A stretch of 64,000 nt of DNA, from positions 19,296,502-19,360,501 of the forward strand of contig CM067570.1 of assembly GCA_034336665.1 (NCBI GenBank), written 5' to 3'. Below are positions 1 through 13,829 of the stretch, one piece after another. Source of the DNA: Luscinia megarhynchos. Its lineage: Eukaryota; Chordata; Aves; Passeriformes; Turdidae. Below the pieces are notes generated by a model. It searched no databases. It worked only from the letters and a program-made list of their open reading frames with translations, and had not been told where the DNA came from. Every line of letters begins with the position of its first letter. Positions within the stretch are counted from its first letter, which is position 1. The translations under genes and the position numbers were made by a program.

Positions 1-114
1 CCTTTACTGTTTCAGCTGTTAAGGAGGACTTCGTCTGCACAGTATGTTTCTGATTTTTGACTCACTAAGAGTCTCTCCTCCAACTTTCTCATGAATAGAA
101 GGGTATTGTTTTAT

Positions 115-177
115 AGGTATATTCTTTGGTGCTTATTTAAACTGGTTTTTAGGTGTATTATTTGGTGCTTATTTAAA
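115..177. repeat. Imperfect tandem duplication, 36-bp period
   Basis: tttggtgcttatttaaa occurs at 125-141 and 161-177, with similar flanks (aggtatattc / aggtgtatta) at 115 and 151. Confidence 0.9.
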
Positions 178-3100
178 ACAGACTGTTTCACCAAACATTT
201 CCTGCCAGTATAGTTGTTGCTCGAATACAGAAGAGCTAAAATGTATGCAGCTGAAATGAATTCATCAGGAAACTCAAATAATTGTGAAAATAAACATGCT
301 CAGCTCTCAACCATTTTCTGAGCAAATAAAAAATAATCACTTCTGATGCTCTGTGTTACTCTCCATGCTGCACTCAACTGTCTCTGAACCCTAGGTAGAA
401 GCCAAGATGCCTGACAGATGTTTTTAGTGGCTCCATATGCAGTTAATTTTGTGCATCAAATGCACATAAGCTATTTTAGTCATCCAGTTTCTAAAGGTAA
501 ATTATTACTTTTCAAAATGCATTGCATAAGTAATAACTGACTGCTAAGATACTGTGAATGCCATTTTGTTTTGCTCTAGTGGAAAATTTCTTGCTGACAA
601 GGTCAAGCATTGCAGTCTGAGAGCAGTCATGTGATGAAAGGCACATCCAGCAGGAGGAGAGATGGGAGATGGACATCTACTGTTGTCTCCTTCAGAAGTG
701 AGGATCTGAAATATGGGCATAGCTGACCTACCAAGTCTTGCTTTTATTATTGTAGACTAAAATGATGTTGCTTTTAGTGTGCTTTCAAAACTGCTCCCTG
801 TTTCTTGACAGGACTACAGTAATTAACAGCATTGTCTGTAGTTATCTTTTGGCAGTAATACTGTCAGCATAATCCTTACACAAAATACATACTGATTTTT
901 AAGGAGATTCATGCTATGGTGCACAGTGAACTGAAAGTTGCAATGGAGAAGATGTAGGCTGGCTGCTCTTTTTCTAGTGCAGAAAAATACTTGTGCTCTG
1001 CATTTAGAATGAGTTTGAAGATTGTGAGAAAATCTCACAATAGTTAACAACAAATTTTCCACCATTTACCCCAAAGAATAGCTTCCTTTCAGGTAGATAG
1101 CTCACATGTAATATTGCATTGCCCTAAGACATTTAATGTCTGGGTATTATTATATGATTAATTAATATACTTTGTTATAGAGATAGATTCTTAGGATAAA
1201 AATAATTAAGATAATCTAGGAGTCAAGTTGCTCAGTAAAGAATTAGGTAGCTATATTTTCAACATATAAGCCTACATCATTACCAGAGGTTGCTGAGAGG
1301 CTGCTGATGCCTTAATAGATAAGGTTTAGATAGATTACCTGCAGTACTAAACAATTTACTGGGAACAGAAAATGGGCTTCCAATGCAGTCTAGAAATGAA
1401 ACATCACAATTATTTGAGGTACTCTGTAACCTTGGAAACAATTGGGAGCAGTGACATCAGCAACAATTATGTGCTATTTTGTCTTCAGTTTATCACCAAG
1501 GTAACCAGAGCAGGTTTCCCTGCTTGAAATTGTAAGAATGTCGTGGTCTGGTATTAAGTGAACATTCATGAAAGCAGACTATTTAGGGTCTGTTAAAATT
1601 GCATTCTTCTTCCTTTTTAAAATGATCCTTTTAGGATTTAAATTGTGTAAACTCCTATGTTTGTTTGCGTTTTTTTCTTTTTCCCCCCCTCCTTTTTTTT
1701 CTATGAAACAGCTACAGGCAAATAACCCCTTAGTTACTGTGCTAAACTCTCTAAATACTGGAAAAAAGGAAAATTTATTTCCTTATTGATTCCTTTTACT
1801 ACGCTCCAAATACCAAGATACCAAATATTGCAACTGCACACAAAGGCTGCAAATGGCACAATATTATTTTTGGGCAGAGGATTTAGCCACAATGGAGGAC
1901 ACATGATGTTCCCACACCGAACTTCCTTGGGGGGAGCTCTGCATTAAAGTCTAGTTTCAGAAGAGCCTTGTATTCATTGCTGCCAGAGGAAAATGCTGGA
2001 TGAGTAATTCCCTTAGACTTCCTGGCTATCAACCATCAATAGTCAGCCTGTCTTACCCTGCCTTACCCTGTGCCACATGATAACCATCTTCATGCTCAGT
2101 CCAGAGAGGTGTTTGGTTTTCTGCAGTGGGTTTGGAAAAGATGATGTTTGAATTAAAGTTTTGTTGCATGGTAGAAAAACCTGTATTCCCCTTTTTAATT
2201 GCTTTCTGATTGGAAAATTATGTGGTGTCAGAGCCATAATGCTGACAGGCAGGTTACTCAGACCGTACAGTCTCTCATGTGTGTGACTAAATTTTAGTGA
2301 GGGTTATTTTATATGAAATGGTGATACAGCTTATCTGTCAGTCATGGAGGAAAAAGAGGAGACTGCAAAAAAATTGCTTTTTTTTGAAGTCTGGAACACT
2401 GTCTTGTGTGAAAGCCATGTCAGTGTTGTAAGTTTTCATTCATAAAACATTAATATTTTGCCTACAATGTCTTACCTTGTCAAACATTTCCTTTTTTTGC
2501 ACGTGTCTTTATCCCTAGATTGTTGCTCATGAAGAATACACACTTGTGTTCTGTTGAGTTATTGTGCATTTAACGTGTGGTTTTGCAGGGCTGCTGGTGT
2601 GCAGGCAACTTGCCATACTTGTGCCTTGGAACTTAAGTTAGAACTTAATGCTTGAAGTAATGTAATAACATTCTGTTCTGGATTGCAGTGCAGTCCTAAA
2701 GAAGTGGAACTTCATTACACGCCATTAGCCTTGTGGGGTTCCAAAATAAACTTGATAGTCTATGGTTAATATCGGAGTTCAGTAGCCCACATCATTTATA
2801 ATGAATTGAGCCAAGGAAATGGAATTATATTTTTGCATGAAAAAATAAAATCTCTTCACATAGTTTGGTATTGCAGAGTGAATAAGTACATTTCACACTT
2901 TCAGAGACTTTCATGGGATGTAATCGAAAAACAGATGCCTTTTTCTATTCAAAATAGAATATTGATGTTCATATTTATAAAGGAATTAATTCACTGGCTG
3001 ATAGAAGCAGAAAAAAAAGAAAGTGGACTTTTTATGTATTAGACACATTCTAGCAAGATTGTAGTTTTCCTTAGGATTGTAATGATGGTTATTTTTTTGT

Positions 3101-3496
3101 GATAAGAAGTCACCAAATGCCTATGTGCTTCTTTCTCTAAAGTAATTTTCAGAAATATGCAATAAAAAGTAATCACACTATTTGCAAACATGTTTGGTGA
3201 AAAGGAGCTGTGCTTTGAAAGGTATTGATTTACTTGTTGCAGTTATCATTTTGATTAATGTTAAAATTTTATGCAGTATATTTAATCATTACTCATGATT
3301 AGTGCAGTAACAATGCACTACACATATCTGCACATTTGCTATTAACAATTAGTAGTTTATATTTCTTTCCTATCAGAGATATAGTCATAAGTTAGAACTC
3401 ATAAAATTTTTAAAGAAGTATTTATTGGAGTAGGCATTGGTTATAAATCTTTTTAACTGCAGTATTCAGGGAGTTAATAATTATTTCAATGGGTTT

Positions 3497-3514
3497 ATTT
3501 CATGATCATGAAAT
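3497..3514. repeat. 18-bp perfect palindrome
   Basis: atttcatgatcatgaaat is its own reverse complement. A second perfect palindrome, atggccatggccat, lies at 3873-3886. Confidence 0.95.
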
Positions 3515-4030
3515 GCCTTTTAGATTTCTGTTGTACTGCAACTTCTCACAAGAGTTCCTACGGGAGGTGCAAGTTTTCACAACTGTCATGAGGCCAAGGC
3601 AAGACTCTAGGCGGAGCATTCTCTGCAGAGAGGCCACATTTTGCATGTGAACAAGCTGCAGTGTATTCAGATTAAATGACTTAGAGTGCTAGGTTCGCAA
3701 ATGTTACAGTGCTGTTTGAAGAAATAGCGAGCAGGGAATGGAGAAAGGAAAAAGAAGAGGGGGAAAGTGGTAAATAATGATGAAGGCCTGGTGAAATGGC
3801 CTGTAAGTGGTTCTGTGCTAGGGTTCAGTATTTATATATGGCTAAATGCGATCTTGGGAGTGTAGGGATACAATGGCCATGGCCATGTAATGGCCACGTT
3901 CAAGGGCTGGGTTTCATAGTGCTGACTTTAATGATAACTAAAGAATCCTTACTAAAAATTGACTGAAAATTAATTTGAAGTGTGAAGACCTGAGAAAATA
4001 AACCTTGAGAAACCTGAGCTGAACTCATAG

Positions 4031-4090
4031 ATTATCCTGCTTTGAGCAGGAGGTTGGAGTTAAAGACCTTCTGAGGTCCTTTCCAGGATA
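4031..4090 (+). mobile_element. Probable CR1 remnant
   Basis: A short match to the CR1 3' region: tcctgctttgagcagg, aggttgga, gaccttctgaggtcctttcc. The flanks are too decayed to set the ends. Confidence 0.6.
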
Positions 4091-7000
4091 TGCTTGTCTG
4101 TGCTGTGGGGAAAAGAATGTTCACTTCACCCTTATGGGGGTTTTAGTAGGAACTTAAGTAGTTAACAGGGTAGTTTACTTAGTTACCCAATCTGAATAAA
4201 CAATTACTGGATTAATTTGTCTAGTGTTGTTAGGAGCCCTTAAAAATTTGCATTGAAAGCATACAGGTATAAAGGTATACAAGTTTTGAAGACTGAAAAA
4301 AACCTGGTAAAACTTACCAAAACCAAGGGAATTTTCCAAGGCAAGTGTAATTATTTTTACAAAGGTCCATAGTTGCTTTAGTGAAAAAGTGTCAAAATTT
4401 TTATGTGTATCCAGAAAACAGTTAGAGGCAACTTGAACATGGCCCTGCTTATCTCTAAAATATAAGATCTCTATGGAATAAGATCTTAGTGACTGACATT
4501 TTAATCTGCTTGGCAAATGAATGTTGAGATCCCATGAATGAAAGCTGTATTTACAAAAAAAAGAAAAAAGGTATGTCTGTAAAGAGAGAGGAAGCAACTC
4601 TTGTTCTCTTGCAAAGGGAACACTCACTTTTCTTTCTGAGCAAACTTTTCTTCAGTAGCTTGAAGAGTGACAGGAGAAATTTCTCCTTTTGAGTGAGCTG
4701 GTATCTCTGCTTTGGATCCAGCACCACAGTCTCTGAGAGCATTAAGAAAAAAATAGTAACATCTTTCATCTTTCTACCTGCTTGACTAAAGTGATTGACT
4801 CTATGCAGTTTAGTTTGGTTAAATTAGCTAAAATGTAACTGCTAGGTTTCTTCATTCTCAGTATAATTATATCAGATTCCCTTTTATCAGACTGCTCACA
4901 TATTAGTACAAGTGCTAGATAAAGATGTTTTGAATTACAATAAGGGGGATTCATTGGGCAAATTGATGATCAGTGTTGCTAACTCACAAACATGTCAGAC
5001 TTTTAGAGCAAGCTGCTTGAACTGTCTGGGGACACAAAAATAACAGAAAACATCTATATATTGCAACAAACAGAGATATGACTAGATGAAAGGATAATTT
5101 TCTTCTTTCTTCAGCCATTCTGTATATTATTTAAAGTTGAGTGCTCATGTCATGTTAACAACTATGTAATCACCTTAGTTACTCATAATTAATTACTGAG
5201 AGGAAATTCAGGAAGGAAGGAAGAATTGTGTTCCATATTATACCCTCTATTTTTATTGTAGGTGTATTTTTGCTTCCCTGTCCTAGTTTTTTTTTTCCCC
5301 CCTAGCCTTTGGGGATTTTGATTTGCTTGCCTTCATCTTTTTTTTTTTTTTTTGCCTCTCGTTTTTATTTTTTTCTCTTCTCACTTTGTTAGTACTTTGA
5401 TATTATGGATATCTTGATATAATTTGATGCTATTCCCAATCTTGGCATTGTCTTGTCTTTCCTTTTGCCAGGATGGTTCTTCTCATCTTCAAAATGTCCC
5501 TTGTCCTGTGTCTGTCATTTACCATTGCTTCTTTCAGTTAATTTTCTCTGAATTTTTAAACTGATCCAGTATATTCTTCTTTTCAGAGCTTACCATAGAC
5601 TATTCAGCATGAGCTGTGGGTTAAACCTTGCATTAAAAGAAAAAAATAATTCCTCTGGATCTTCATGTGTTCTGTGAAGTTTTAATATATCAGCTCTGTA
5701 GTGGTTTTTTTTGGTCTCTTATTGCATCACTAATTGCGTTGCTTCACATTATATCCATCATTAGTGGTTCTTACCTTAAATGTGTTTTAACTACCTTTAT
5801 CCTTTCCTAGATTCCCTAGCTTATGTGAGTCAATATTTTTCCCAAAATATTTTCCATGGCCTATCTAACTATTTCAAGGAACATGTGAGTTTTATGTTTG
5901 TGTCTTTATAGGTTTATTGGGATATAGTCTAACTGTATTATTGTCATTTAGTTCTGCATAAGAAAGGGTTTATTTGAATTGCAGCCATGGGATCTTCTTG
6001 GTAATGAATAAATTTTTGTGTTTCTCATACTATTTTTATTAGTCTTCACCCCAGTTATAATCTACAGGTATTCATAAGCCATATAGTGTTTTTTAGAACA
6101 GACAAACAATTAAATATTTTAGAATAAAGCTTGTTGGATGGAATAGGAGAGGGAACAAATAAATTTTATTCCACATACAACCCTCTTGCTCAGAAGACGT
6201 ATTACCTTAAATGATAATTCCTTTTTTTAAAAATGGTACTCTTACACATCTTGTACATTTCTTTAGGTTTCAGCATTTATTCAGTCTATTGTTCAGAATA
6301 TTTATAATGATCCTCCTAATGGTCCATTGGAAATATGATACCATTAACTAATATATTCCCTCTGCAAGTGTTTATTTCTGAACTGGACTGGCAGAGCTGT
6401 CAAAATGGTACCAGTTCATACCATACGAAGCTGAAAAACATAAGTAAAGTTTGAGTCATAACATACAAAGGAGGTGTGATCCTTACTTCCTTTGAAAGTG
6501 CAGGGTTTAAGTGCTTACTTTTGCTGAGTGTAATGATTGAATTGCATGTTCACTACCAGCCACATCAATCATGTGGTAATAAACTTCTTTTATGGGGTTA
6601 CTGTTAGGTTTATTTGTATTTCTGTAGAGCCTTAACTAAGAAAATGCTTACCTTTGTGAAATTGAAGGATAAAAAGGTTTCTTCCTCTTTGAAAATAAGA
6701 GTTAAACAACTAATAAGAGCTAGACAAAGAAATTAAGGTAAAGAAGCCAAAGTGAAAAAAGTACTTCTGTGATTTTGTGAAGCACGTTCCCCTTTTCATA
6801 GGAGCAATGTAGTGAAAATATTTTGTTGTTGATGGAAAGAAGACCCCAAGAAGCAGGTTGAGTTGAAAAATCACAGATATCCTGTGTTACCTTGTGTCCA
6901 GGGCAATATGGAAGCTAATGGCAGAGTCACCACGGCATGACAGGGCCCTTTGCTCTGCTTTGCCCTCCCGGGCAGATCTCAGGGAGCACAGGGAGATCTC

Positions 7001-9262
7001 AGCAGGAGCACAGGACTGTGGTACACTGTTCCATGTCAGACTCCAAATGGTCTAGTTCTTCCCTTGGCAATCTTCCTGTGCTTAAAAGAAACAGTTTGTA
7101 GCATCCCTCTGTGTCTTTCTTGAGCCAACTTTTAGCTTTCCAAGAGTGGATCTGCTTCACTGGGCAGTGCTTTCAGGCAGGTCTCCTAATCAGGCCTCTT
7201 AAACTGACTAATGTACAATGGGAGTGTGAACCCCGCACAGTTCAGGAATTGTCCTTAGAAATTTATCGGGGGGGTTTTTGCTTCCAGATATAAAAAGATT
7301 TTTTACTTCCCCATGAATTTCTACAAATATGCTTTGTAACTGCAGTATTTTAATATTCCAGCTACCGAAGTGTAATGTCTAGACACTACCATATGTATTT
7401 CAGTCAGGCACAGAAGTATTGCTGTCCTATTTTCATTTCTTTGGCAATTTACATTTTACTGCTTTGCAAATTCACAGAGCAATGGTTTTAGTAGAAAAGC
7501 AAAATACTACCTTGCACTAAAGAGAACTGGTTATAAATAAAAATTGTTACTGTTACTTCCCCTGTTTCAATTGCTCTTAATTTGCTTATGCCTCTTTAAC
7601 TCTCTGAAACCTCTGTGAATAAATGAGATTACAAAGCATAATTATAAGTCAATTATGCTAAATTTTTGGTTGGAAGCTTGACCACTGGAATGCAAAACTG
7701 TATGTTTTCACCTCCATCCAAAAGCATTTGTGAAATTAAACAGTTTTTTCTGTCTTAGTAAAGCCAGAAACTGAAACTGGAAACTGAAGAATAAATGACA
7801 GAAATAAATGATGCCTTGTCAGGTTCTGAAAAAGGCTAATGGAACCTTGCAGCTGCCAAATCTGACTGAAACCATTGGCCTGTGAATTGCAGTGTTCAAG
7901 GGAAAAAGTCAAAGATAATCCAGATGTTCCCAAGCAGAACACTTTGCAATACTTTTTCATCCATTTTCTTTCTCTTTGTATGGACTAAAAATTACATAAC
8001 TGAGATTTGCTTTAATACATTTTCTGAAGGTTATTATTTGACCTTCAGGATAATTTAGTGTGCTTAGCACATTATTTTTGTCCTTACTCATTACTTTAAA
8101 GGTGGCATTTATCAGATACATACCATTTTGAATCAGAATGTTCATGTGATGGAGGTTTCTTAGAAAGCTTCTTTTGACAGCATGTTTATAGTCCTCCTGA
8201 AGCACGTCTCTTTTGGCAATCCATAAAGTGAATCTTGACAATCATAAGGAGATTGTGCATAGTTCTGGAACTGGCTATCTTTTACCATTTATTTTTGCTC
8301 ATTATTTTTCTGCCTGATGAACTATTATAAGCAGAGGACTGTGAGTAAATCTTGATATAAGTGTGCTTTAAAGAACTAGTTTGTATTTTGTTCATTGGTG
8401 TGTTTGAATTTGTTTTGCAGCTGAGCCCATATTTCATTGTTAGTCTTCTATGTCACCTACTTCGTGGCAGCAAAATTAATAGTCATGTAAAAACATGAAC
8501 AAAAAGAGGCAAATGTGTATTTGTGTTATAGATTACATAGCCATCATTCTCTTCTGAGAAAGAGGGAAAACAGGTATCCAATTTGGTTTTTACTAGATCA
8601 GGAGCCTGTATTACAAAAAAAAAATCCCAAAGCCAGAAAGGTGGATTACTACCCTTGACCTTTCCAGGTAATTAGAATCCTGCACTCTGTTTAACTTTCA
8701 ATTCAATATAAATTCATCATATACTGTTGGATTGAGTCCAGACTTCTGTAACAGTGGAAAATTCAAGTGAAGAGGGAATATCAGATAACCCTGTTTCTGT
8801 AATTAAAAGATAGTAAAATACTTAAGCAAGATGAACATTTTTGTTTCAGTAATGAGGCAGCAATAGCTTGTGTTCTGCTTGCTCTTAACCAATTCTTTTC
8901 CCTTGGTAGATTTTGGTCTTCATTTAAAGCAGCAAAGTCTTGTTAGAATTAAGGTGCTTACACATTATTTGAATAGATATGTGCCTTTGATAATTCTAGA
9001 AGAGAAGTCGTTGGAGTTGTATGTTAATGCTTTTAGTGTTTAGAATTTAACTTTAGAGTTAGATATTTACAGAAGAAAAAGAGTCCTCAGAGAAAAAGGG
9101 AGGGGGAAAGAGGGAAAGGAGATGACACTTAGAAAAGTTTAGAAATGAATCAGTTACTAGTGAAAAGGTGTCTGGAGAGCAAACGTGGCAGGAGCATACT
9201 CCTACTTCCTCTTTTCCTTCAGCCTTTCCCTTTAATTTTCACAGAATAAAGTTCATTTTACC

Positions 9263-9460
9263 AGATTGGATATCAGAAAAAGGTTTTTCACTCAGAAGGT
9301 GATTGAACAGTGCAACAGGCTCCCCAGGGAAGTGATCACAGCAGCAAGCCTGACAAAGTTCAAGAAGCATCTGGACTTTTGGGCATGTGGTGTGATTCTT
9401 GGGGATGCCCTGTGTAGCACCAGGAGTTGGACTCTCTTCCAACTCAGTATATTCTATGAT
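9263..9460 (+). mobile_element. CR1 LINE 3' end (truncated)
   Basis: Text-book avian CR1 tail in sense orientation: agattggatatcag, a first-ORF-like stretch with caggctccccagggaagtg, gttcaagaagcatctgga, ggagttggactct, then ccaactcagtatattctatg. CR1 copies are usually 5'-truncated, as here. The open frames on both strands at 9239-9469 are this element, not genes. It is followed by decayed TATG/ATAT-rich sequence to about 9520. Confidence 0.9.
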
Positions 9461-12400
9461 TACATATAGTTACAGTACATATGATTATATGAGTATGTAT
9501 GGTTATATGTAGTTAGAGTACTATGGCACAACATTAGTCTCTTCTCTTGCTCAAGAAAGTTTTACATAATTGTGCTGAGTCCTAGGAAACTAAACATGCT
9601 GTAAGTTGCTACTACCTTTTCCAGTTGTCTCATATGCTGTGATTTGGTGTGTACAGTCTTAAGATAGTTTATGCCTTGTTGTCTGTACAGGCATGGGAAT
9701 GCTATGGTTATAGATCTGGTTACGTAGACTTAAGGGAGATTGGTGCCTCATACTGTCAAGGCTTGCAGAATTCTTGGCATTCTGAGGAAATTCAATTGCC
9801 TTTGGAGTCCCGTAGATCAACTCAATTGGCAGACAATTGCATTAGGCCTGGAGCTATTTTGCCCCAATCCTATGCTTCTGATATAGCTTTCAGTTTTGTT
9901 GTAAATCCTGTGTTCATTCTGATTTCCTGGTCTCGTGAGCCGATTGCTGCTGTGGTTCCCAGCCATGGAGGCTCCATGTAACACCATTCAGATTCGTGAT
10001 ATCTTTCCACTGACCTGAAAAGCAACTTCAAAGGCTTGCCTCTATATACACAGGTGATTTTGTACTGATTCTCCACTTCTGCAAGTTTCTGCAGTTTCTA
10101 TCTTAACTTCACAGAGCTGATAACAGTACTCTGCTGCCTGCTGAGTGGACTTTGGTGAAATATATTAATGGAAGTCAGTTGAACTTCAGTGGACTTTAGT
10201 AGGAGACAGATGAATGGGTGACTGTTTAGGGTCTGAATTTTTCTTTCAGATCAGTGAACACATCTTATTGATTTGAATGGGACACAAACAAGTGTATCAG
10301 GAAATCTTCTGAGTCCTTTTGAGAATTAACTGGTTATTTTTGAAGGATTACATAAGGTGGAGAATCCCGCTCTGGAGCAGCAGGACTTTAAGCTTGTATG
10401 AGAATTTATGAGGTATTAATTATTGTCGATTATTCATGTCTTTTAATAAAAACAATTCTTTTTCTGTAACCTTTTGTAAGGAAATCTTATTTTTATGTGT
10501 GGTTGAATTTGTCCTTTTCTTTGGCTGTTTCACTTAGTGGTTTCAGATATGTCTGAAAAGTTTATTTTCATGTTAAAAGTAGCTGTGTATAAACCTAGGA
10601 AACTGTCACCAGAACTAAAGACTCTTTAGTCTGCTAAAAGAATAGTTCACAACATCCTTGTTGGGGGATGGTGATTGTCAGAGCCTGTACATGGTGACAG
10701 ATGTTGGCTGTTTGTCTGCTAATTTCTCATTAGAAGTAATGTGGTAGATTGTTCAGTTGCAGTTTGGTAATTGGAGGCACTGTCATGATTTCTGTTGATG
10801 AAATGTATGATGAAGTTTACTGAAGTAATTCTAAAAATAGTCAGTGTGTTTTCAGTTTTTAAAATTCTGTCATAAATGAAAATATTTGTTTTCTCATTAC
10901 CAAAAAATATCTATTATCCATGATCTGTAATTAGGTTCACAGTTTAACGTAAAGGATGAGTGGTGCTCACTGGGCTGCATCGTTGGCCTTACTGTGGTAA
11001 AATGACCAGTTTTGCCTCACCAGCTGTGACTTTGGACGCAGTGACTTTGGAGGCAGTTTGAATGATGGGAACACATAAAGCTCTACAGATTAAAATATTT
11101 CCAGCATACAGCTGTGTGTGTATCAGTCAGGATTCAGCAGCAGTTCTTGCTTGATAAGCTTGCTAATGTCTTTTCCTCCTTAGAAGGAACATTGTTTCCC
11201 TATATGGGTGTCTTGTACATCTCAACCCTACATTCTTTGCTGAAGCAAAACTCCCAGTGAAAAACAGCATTAGTATGACCATGGAAAGCACTGGATACAA
11301 GGATAGAAAAACTATTCACAAGGGCAATGCACTTGCCTAAGGAAATAGAGCATGTAGTTCTGTGACTAATTATGAATTATGGAAAGAATTAAAGAAAAAA
11401 GACAAAGTTGGGAAATAAATGGTTGATTACTCATCTTTCATCAAAAGAGGACATTTTCAAAAGACAAACCCAATTATAGCTGCTTTTCCCAATAATATCC
11501 CTATCTACTTCTCACAATTCCCATCAAATATAGTAGGAAATAAGACTATATTGTGTTTCAGCTTCTTGTACATGTGGCAAAGCTGATAGAAAGATTGCAT
11601 GCAGAGTGTTTTAACTTTATACGAGAAAAGTAGAATAAGTTATGTCAGCAAGTTAAAAAGAAGTCGCTTTTTAGTTTTTCAATGAATGTGTTTTGCGAGT
11701 GCTGCAGAAATAGCCAGGTGTGGGCAATTATGTTGGTTGGTGCAAGTACACAAAAGCCACAGAACTCCATATAATGGAATTAACACAGTCTGGAATCCAA
11801 AATGACCCTACTTTGATCTTTGAGGTGAAGTGGTCAGGCAAGTATTGTTTCTCGTGGTTTAGCATCTGATGATGCATTTAAGTTGTTTTATCTTTTCCCT
11901 TTAATGAGAAAGATTCAGGATATGAATTAGAGATATCTTAATGGATTATTTATTTCAAACTGCAAAAGACCAGGTTCAAACATTCTGGATTTCTACACTT
12001 CATGAAGAAAAGCGTATTTCCTTAGTCTTCTGAAGCAAAAGAGAAAGGTAATGAGATAGTAATTTCAGCAAACTTGTCATCTTGCAGTGTAATTTGATGG
12101 CTACGTTTGTTTTGAAACGATGCAGATGGACAAAATGGTTCATCTATTACAAAGCCACATTGCAATTTTTTTCAAATCAATTTGCTTGCATTTTTAAGAG
12201 TAATTGTTCAATGGAACTCATTTTTCAGTGAATGTGCATGAAAACTCTTGCCTATTGAGCAAATCAGAGCTATTTTATGTTGCCTATGCTGTTTTCCTTT
12301 TTGTTTTGTGAGATATTTCCAAGCAGAGTTATTCTGTGGAATGTGGTCACAGTATAAATGACCTGATTTGTTCTACAATCCAGAATATTATTGTTTGCTT

Positions 12401-13320
12401 CTGTTGTAGAATAAGTTCTTACTGTGATTGTTTTTTCCCTGACAATTCAGTAATATGCAACCCTCAAATGCAGCAAAAGATAAATCATTAAGGTTTCATA
12501 AAACACCTCCATAAATTTAATCTTAAAAAGTTAAATTAAGCTTCAGTACATAGCAAATCTTAAGCTGCAGAAGAAATCTCTGAAGGACAACATGGTATAA
12601 TATAATATATGAATTTATGAACAATTCCTGCTGTAAATTGTTCCTCCTAAATTCAAGTTTCTTAAAATTTGGTTCACTTAATATGACCTATAGGTCTTGC
12701 TTTTTATGTTTATGTAATTAAATTGTAAGAGTAAAAATCAGGAAGGAAAGGAATTTTATGTCAACTACCATGGAACTTGTCACAGTTGAAAAATTATTTT
12801 TACAAAGGCTGTCATACTATTTAATATAAAAATACTGTCTGCTAGATGTCAGTTAAAAAATGGCATCTATTTTTAACAGTTTTATAGTTTACAGTGTCAT
12901 CCAAACTGAATATAGATTGAAACCCAGACTGAAAATCCTACAGGTTTTTCTTATCCATACTTTAAAAGTTCTGATCAGAATAAGTGATCTTGAGCAAAGG
13001 GTTAAAGTGGTTTGATGGCTAGGTTAATATTGCATTTTTAGTAAGGCTGAATTGAAAGGGAAATGTTGGGAAGTACACTGTGAGCTATACTGACCACCAG
13101 CTTCAAAGGTATTGACATAAAAGAAGAAGGACATGAAAAGAGAGCTGTCAGTGAATAAGCAACAGCAAGAGAAAACCAACAGGCATCTTAAGGCATCACA
13201 CAGACAATTTGACTATTACTTTCATAATGATCTTTTTCTCCCTGGTGGAACCAGGAGCAGCTTTGATGACTATCTGTGAGATAAAATTAACATTTTAAAG
13301 CTCAAATCTTTGTTTTTCAG

Positions 13321-13386
13321 AAACCCTCCACCTACTTTGCTACATCCTGAAAAATGGTGCAGAGGATTCAACCATTTCATTTCACA
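13321..13386 (+). CDS. MYO3B: MYO3B exon: kinase C-lobe ([12 protein letters not shown]...)
   Basis: Sixty-six nt: 1 nt finishing a split Arg codon, 21 codons, then 2 nt of a split Gln codon. It reads [13 protein letters not shown], followed by a stretch ending FNHFIS. This is the late C-lobe of the STE20-like kinase, just before the conserved subdomain XI Arg. The acceptor is tgtttttcag and the donor ca|gtgagt, both good. It joins in phase to 24529. The preceding exon (activation loop to helix F/G, ending in KIP) was looked for upstream and not found, so the intron before it is longer than 13.3 kb. Confidence 0.93.
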
Positions 13387-13773
13387 GTGAGTTTTTTTCC
13401 TTTTAAAAACAGCTTATTCAGCAAGACCTATTTGTGCCTGGAAACAGAATTTTCTTATGGAGTTATTGCCATTGCAGGTTTTTGACTACAGGTTTCTTTT
13501 GATAGATTCTAGATCATGCCTCACTTTTTGAAAGCTTCATAGCACAGTTTGATCTTATGTAATTTTCTTCATTTGAGTGTCTCTTAATTTTTCATGGACT
13601 TGGAACAGGTTTATGAAATATACCTGATTTCCTTGATGGTTTTCCATTGAAATTTTTTGTTGAGGAGAAAAAAGGATTAGTGAAAATGACTCCTGGTCAA
13701 TTAAAAATAAGAATTTGAAAGGTAAGAAAGAAAATAATTGCCTTTTTTCCATTTTAGTAAGGTTGAGTAGGTT

Positions 13774-13829
<56 letters not shown>

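Larger units (their letters stand above)
1..13320 (+). other. MYO3B intron (5' end outside window)
   Basis: AT-rich intronic DNA. It holds a CR1 3' end near 9263-9460, a small CR1-like remnant near 4031-4090, a 36-bp-period imperfect duplication at 115-177, palindromes at 3497-3514 and 3873-3886, and poly-T tracts near 5340. I looked for the preceding kinase exons (HRDVKG, DFGVSAQL, APEV, DVWSLGIT motifs) and saw none. No other gene is supported. Confidence 0.8.

Noticed and set aside
4175..4627. 150-codon minus-strand open frame
   Set aside because: By a rough estimate, one such frame is expected by chance in six frames of 64 kb. No family resemblance and no splice or promoter support.
1..13320. 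Search for the N-terminal kinase exons
   Set aside because: No VAIK, HRD, DFG or APE context found; candidate ccaag|gt and cctag|gt ends (near 1500 and 394) translate to unrelated sequence.
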